Shown here in pieces: positions 61,201 to 64,000 of a stretch of 64,000 nucleotides of DNA. The notes under the pieces were generated by a model that did no database searches, was not told the origin of the DNA, and saw only the letters and a list, made by a program, of their open reading frames with translations. The first letter of the stretch is position 1. Each line of letters opens with the position of its first letter. The position numbers and the translations under genes are program-made. Origin of the DNA: Anthopleura xanthogrammica (Eukaryota > Cnidaria > Anthozoa > Actiniaria > Actiniidae); the NCBI GenBank assembly GCA_964019055.1, contig OZ025213.1, positions 5,309,292-5,373,291 on the forward strand. The letters run 5' to 3'.

Positions 61201-63593
61201 CTGGCAGTTGCTACATACAGTCCATTTATGACCCCCAGAGCACAGCTCTGAATTAGTTAGGGTTTGTTTGAGAGGAAAGAGGAAAAACCGGAAAGCCAGA
61301 AAAAACCCTTGGAGTTAGATATTAAGAGAACCAACCAACTCTCCACTCCTATGGGGTGACTTGGAATTGAACCCCAGACCACAGAGTTGAGTAGCAAGTG
61401 TTTTACCACCACTTCTTTCCGACTTCCCAGCAAGGTTTGATTTTCCCATGAAATAACACCTGATGATCAGAAACAGCTGCACTCAGGGAGGGAGGGGGAG
61501 TATATAAATTTTCGGGGAATAAAATTCTTACCTTTTTGCAGGGATTAACATTAGATTGTCCCATATTACATCATTTGCAGCAGGAGCTGGCATTGGGTTC
61601 CCTCTTTTTCGAAGGGGAGATTTTTTCAATAAGGATTCAGTAGCAAACTTTAGAGACTTGAAAATGACAAAAGAACAAGGCAGAACAGAGTGTTCTCTAT
61701 GCATCTCTGCTTCAAGTTCAACCTCGAGATCCTGGTGAGATAAAGAATGATGAAACACTAAATATCTTAAAAACTGCAGAAGTAAAAATACGTTTTATGC
61801 CACTTTTAAAGAAGCATGGGTGGTGTGCACTACTAATACATTGCCTCTCACCAATGCGGCCGGGTTCGAGTCCTGCCTTGCTCAGTGTTGTATGTGAGTA
61901 GAGTTGCTTGTTGGTTCTCTCCTGTGCTACAAAGGGTTTTTCTCCAGGTTCTCCAGTTTTTTCTTTGGCCTTTTTAACTGGGCTTTAACCAGTTGGAGCC
62001 TAGCTGTGTTGTGCTTGTCCCATACACCATATGAAAAAAGGTGTGGCCATGGGTATTGCTTAGCTTATCAGTTATTGAATACACCATGCTTTCATTGTGA
62101 AGAGTATATCGAAATTAGTAATCTTCACAAAAATTCAGTTTAGTAACATGAAATGATAAAACGCTATGTACAGCTGTTTGAAATTAGAAAGATTTGTATG
62201 GAAACAACAACCAATTAAGGGCCTATCAGCCTCGTTTTCATGTTTTTGGCACATTTCAAATGCTTGTAACTCTGCAGTGATTTAATATATAACAACAGAA
62301 CTCTACCAAATTACTAGTTTAGACATGCTCTTTCTCGTAGTCGAAATATATTTTTGAAATCATTGATCATTCATGATGCTAGTTCCCAGTCTTTTACTCA
62401 TTTTTCATATAGTCTATGCTGTGACACGACAAGCAAAGCTTAATAGATTTCAGAATATCTTAACACCAACCTCTAGCATCTTTTCATAGTACGTTATGGA
62501 ATCTCCAATAAAATGGCCCAGCATGGTCCTATGTGATGGTCTTTCGCCTGTCTTCTTAACAACAAACTGAAATGAAATAATTTTAATAAATCAAGTTATT
62601 GAGCACTTAATTAAGGCATTGGATATCTAGAGTAGAAACCTGGATACCTCATGAACTAGAGATATTTTCCCTATTGCCAGAGTGTCCATATTAGGTAGGG
62701 TAATGAATGTGATCAACTGGGACAAAAACAAGTCTCAATGATTGATTGATAAGTAATGAAGGAAGGAAGGAAGGAAGGAAGGAAGGAAGGAAGGAAGGAA
62801 GGAAATAATGCAGTGGATTCCATAGCTGGCTCTTCTTCCACTGGTCCAGGATTCCAATTGTAATTTATAAGTTGCGTTTGCTGAGGGAGGAAAAACTGGA
62901 GAACCTGGAGAAAAACCCTCGAAGCACAGGAGAGAACCAACAAACAACTCTACTCACATACAACCCTGAGCCTAGCAGGACTCGAACCCGGGTCACATTG
63001 GTGAAAGGCAGTTCTTCCCACTGTGCAACTAGTGCTTCCTGGGGTTTGGTTTCGATAGCTACATCACTATTCATTTTCAATGTACCTTTGCTTTTTCTAG
63101 CTTTAGCACTAGTTCGTCATGGGTAGAAATCTTTTTTTCCCACCGACGAAGATCTTCAACCACTGCTACATCTTCAACCTAGAACAATTAACACAACATT
63201 TTCTTAAAGTCAACTATAGCTACAACATTTTCATACCCACCACATTTTAGGAGACAGTGTGCCTAAGTTTGATGAGTACATGAATGCCTGCTTAGGAGAT
63301 GTTATCCATCTAGCACAGAAGTCTGCTTTAGCTTGAATCTCTATCATCTGTGTCTATAATTTGATCTTTTAAAAATGCTTGATTCCTTTGTTTTTAGGGA
63401 GAGCGCTGATTGGCTAGTTATGAAATAATGTCAAAAAAAACTTGAAGTGTGCATGGTTTGAGTGCCTGCACTGTAATATCAAACATTATTCATTTACTTT
63501 TAATGGAATTAATAGTACTATTGGTGTGTATTCACTCACCTGACCAGGAAACAGTTCATCAACATAAGTCTTCATGTTTTCCTCATTGCGGAG
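55232..63593 (-). CDS. OSCA/CSC1-type mechanosensitive channel (gene 2, 11 exons, 5' end beyond window)
   Basis: Exons: 63593-63540, 63178-63086, 62566-62471, 61731-61532, 60504-60374, 59436-59348, 58685-58599, 58095-57811, 56538-56357, 55886-55676, 55423-55232 (TAG stop). All have GT-AG borders and phases that join, giving the C-terminal 539 aa. The first exons encode a charged cytosolic domain ([18 protein letters not shown]). Pore-region helices follow: [90 protein letters not shown]. The order N-R-I-I after G-G-x-x-W-P and the STFFISY segment resemble plant OSCA/CSC1 more than vertebrate TMEM63 as I know them. The tail [11 protein letters not shown] parallels gene 1. The family forms dimeric, stretch- or osmolarity-gated cation channels in the plasma or internal membranes; this role is inferred. 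Introns carry two minisatellites, a MITE and SINEs. Confidence 0.92.
55898..56080. repeat. Degenerate CAT/ATC trinucleotide repeat
   Basis: Imperfect CATCAT/CATCGT runs fill the intron directly upstream of the acceptor at 55887. A similar tract is at 59015-59300. Poly-His/Met-like open frames here are artefacts. Confidence 0.75.
56731..57365. repeat. 91-bp minisatellite of hairpin units, about 7 copies
   Basis: Copies of GAGGTTGCGC recur at about 56817, 56909, 57002, 57093, 57183 and 57273. Each unit contains GTTGCGCACAACG and its inverse CGTTGTGCGCAAC around an AAGTAGAATCGAGA core, so every copy can fold. It lies in the intron between the 57811 and 56538 exons of channel gene 2. Confidence 0.93.
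57460..57705 (+). mobile_element. tRNA-derived SINE, near full length
   Basis: GGTGCTGTAGCGGTAATACA (A-box region) and GCGGGCTCGATTCCTAG (B-box) are followed by a body ending GAGGTCTCCGGTTTC. Next comes the 3' domain TTGTGAATTAGCCGTGCCCT and GACTTTGATCATCCTAGAGG, with the tail GGTATTGATAAAA. This is the best template for the family in the window. Confidence 0.8.
59015..59305. repeat. CAT/ATC and AAT simple-repeat tract
   Basis: A pair of direct repeats (ATTATCATCATGATCATGAT at about 59020 and 59109) is embedded in CATCAT runs that change to AATAATGATGATAAT. It is intronic in channel gene 2. Confidence 0.8.
59471..60160. repeat. 69-bp minisatellite (GGATG/GAAAGA-rich)
   Basis: The unit GTGGTGAATAGAAAGAAAGA plus TGGAAGGATGGATAGAAAGA and the remainder is 69 bp, repeated about nine times with small variants. 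Because 69 is a multiple of three and the antisense lacks stops, it creates two antisense frames of 374 and 348 codons with a 23-residue repeat. They are not genes; real exons flank it at 60504-60374 and 59436-59348. Confidence 0.95.
60609..61130. mobile_element. Tc1/mariner-type MITE with internal AATATTC arrays, 522 bp
   Basis: CAGTCAACGAACTTCAGGCA and its inverse TGCCTGAAGTTCGTTGACTG are flanked by TA on both sides. Inside, the left half has about eight tandem AATAATCGAATATTCAAAAG units. The right half has about seven GAATCTACGAATATTCATTT units in the opposite sense, so the whole is a foldback. Intronic in channel gene 2. Confidence 0.88.
61270..61440 (-). mobile_element. tRNA-derived SINE copy
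   Basis: On the minus strand it shows GTGGTAAAACACTTGCTACT, GGGGTTCAATTCCAAG (B-box) and the body AGGGTTTTTTCTGGCTTTCC, matching the family order. Confidence 0.65.
61811..62010 (+). mobile_element. tRNA-derived SINE copy
   Basis: GCATGGGTGGTGTGCACTAC, CATTGCCTCTCACCAATG, B-box GGTTCGAGTCC (61863-61873), then TTGGTTCTCTCCTGTGCTAC and GGGTTTTTCTCCAGGTTCTC. The B box is intact. Confidence 0.75.
62758..62805. repeat. (GGAA)n microsatellite
   Basis: About eleven uninterrupted GGAA/GAAG units lie at the 3' side of a SINE copy on the minus strand, in an intron of channel gene 2. Confidence 0.95.
62870..63045 (-). mobile_element. tRNA-derived SINE copy
   Basis: On the minus strand it reads GGAAGCACTAGTTGCACAGT, CTGCCTTTCACCAATGTGAC and CCGGGTTCGAGTCCTGCTAG, then GAGAGAACC-type body. 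Its B box is identical in core to that of the 61811 copy. Confidence 0.75.
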
Positions 63594-64000
63594 CTAAAAT
63601 TGAGATATATTTGACAATCAGGTACTAAAAAACAATATTGATAGGGATATTTAGCTCATTTAAACATATTTGTCATGGAAATAAGCTAAAAAAAAAATAA
63701 CAATAACAACAGGAATCTTGCAGAACATGGCTTTTCAAAACACTAGGAATATGAAAAAATGGAAATTGAATATGAAAAAATGGAAATTAAATATGAAAAA
63801 ATGAACAACCAATAAAGGTGTCGAGCAACTTGTCACACAACATTGTTGCATTTCAAGATGCAAAGCAAATGCTGCTTGAAAAGAGCTTCTAGTTCTGCAA
63901 CAAAATTTTGTTGTGGCCTCTTGATCAGCAAGTCCAGTAAATGACGTCACACGAGCTAGGTACCATTCTTCTCTAACTGCTCCGAAATGTTTCTAAAGGG

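Noticed and set aside
61863..61873. Possible tRNA gene from an intact B box
   Set aside because: No cloverleaf with acceptor stem and anticodon loop; the downstream body is shared with other SINE copies.
63735..63990. About 80-codon minus-strand frame at the right edge (with LADQEATTKFC)
   Set aside because: No splice pattern links it to the channel gene, and it contains a CAACAAAATTTTGTTG palindrome, suggesting a dispersed repeat. The window edge prevents a decision.

Overview
The window reads as nuclear DNA of an animal. Genes are spliced with GT-AG introns, base composition is AT-rich, tandem repeats and short non-autonomous transposons are abundant, and there are no operons. A metazoan-type RanGAP1 with a SUMO-acceptor C-terminal domain, a single-exon class A GPCR and a secreted/membrane Ig-superfamily gene support Metazoa. 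The style fits an invertebrate, and an anthozoan cnidarian is my best guess, but nothing in the sequence proves the phylum.

Five protein-coding loci can be modelled exon by exon. (1) 107-1479 (+): the last two coding exons of an OSCA/CSC1-type channel gene that enters from the left edge. (2) 26027-21668 (-): a complete seven-exon gene for a 363-aa protein with a signal peptide, three Ig domains and a hydrophobic C-terminal tail; a TATA box lies about 55 bp upstream of the ATG. (3) 46127-31624 (-): RanGAP1 in 17 exons, about 604 aa, including the acidic linker and the SUMO consensus. (4) 51437-50352 (-): an intronless 361-aa rhodopsin-family GPCR. (5) 63593-55232 (-): eleven exons (539 aa) of a second OSCA/CSC1-type channel, paralogous to gene 1 and facing it across the window; its 5' part lies beyond the right edge.

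The rest is repeats. About 16.9 kb (2.78-19.66 kb) is one satellite of roughly 119-bp monomers built around a CTATAG-centred palindrome, with higher-order periods of 1065, 3421, 5672 and 1745 bp. Two further monomers lie at 30.4 kb. Minisatellites occupy the last intron of gene 1 (20 bp), the first intron of the Ig gene (5 bp), the last intron of RanGAP1, two introns of gene 5 (91 bp and 69 bp), and the region just downstream of gene 5 (36 bp). Between and inside genes there are many hairpin-forming MITE-like elements, several with clear target-site duplications (8-bp hAT type, TTA PIF/Harbinger type, TA Tc1/mariner type), and a dispersed tRNA-derived SINE family. I found no transposase or reverse-transcriptase gene, no rRNA or functional tRNA gene, and no CRISPR array.

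The genes do not form a functional cluster: RanGAP1 serves nucleocytoplasmic transport, while the others are membrane or surface proteins. The most unusual features are the higher-order satellite; a 670-bp palindrome whose family is found twice, each time touching a TACGA-type simple repeat; the nested 470-bp compound palindrome at 47.2-47.65 kb; and the array of hairpin units in gene 5.
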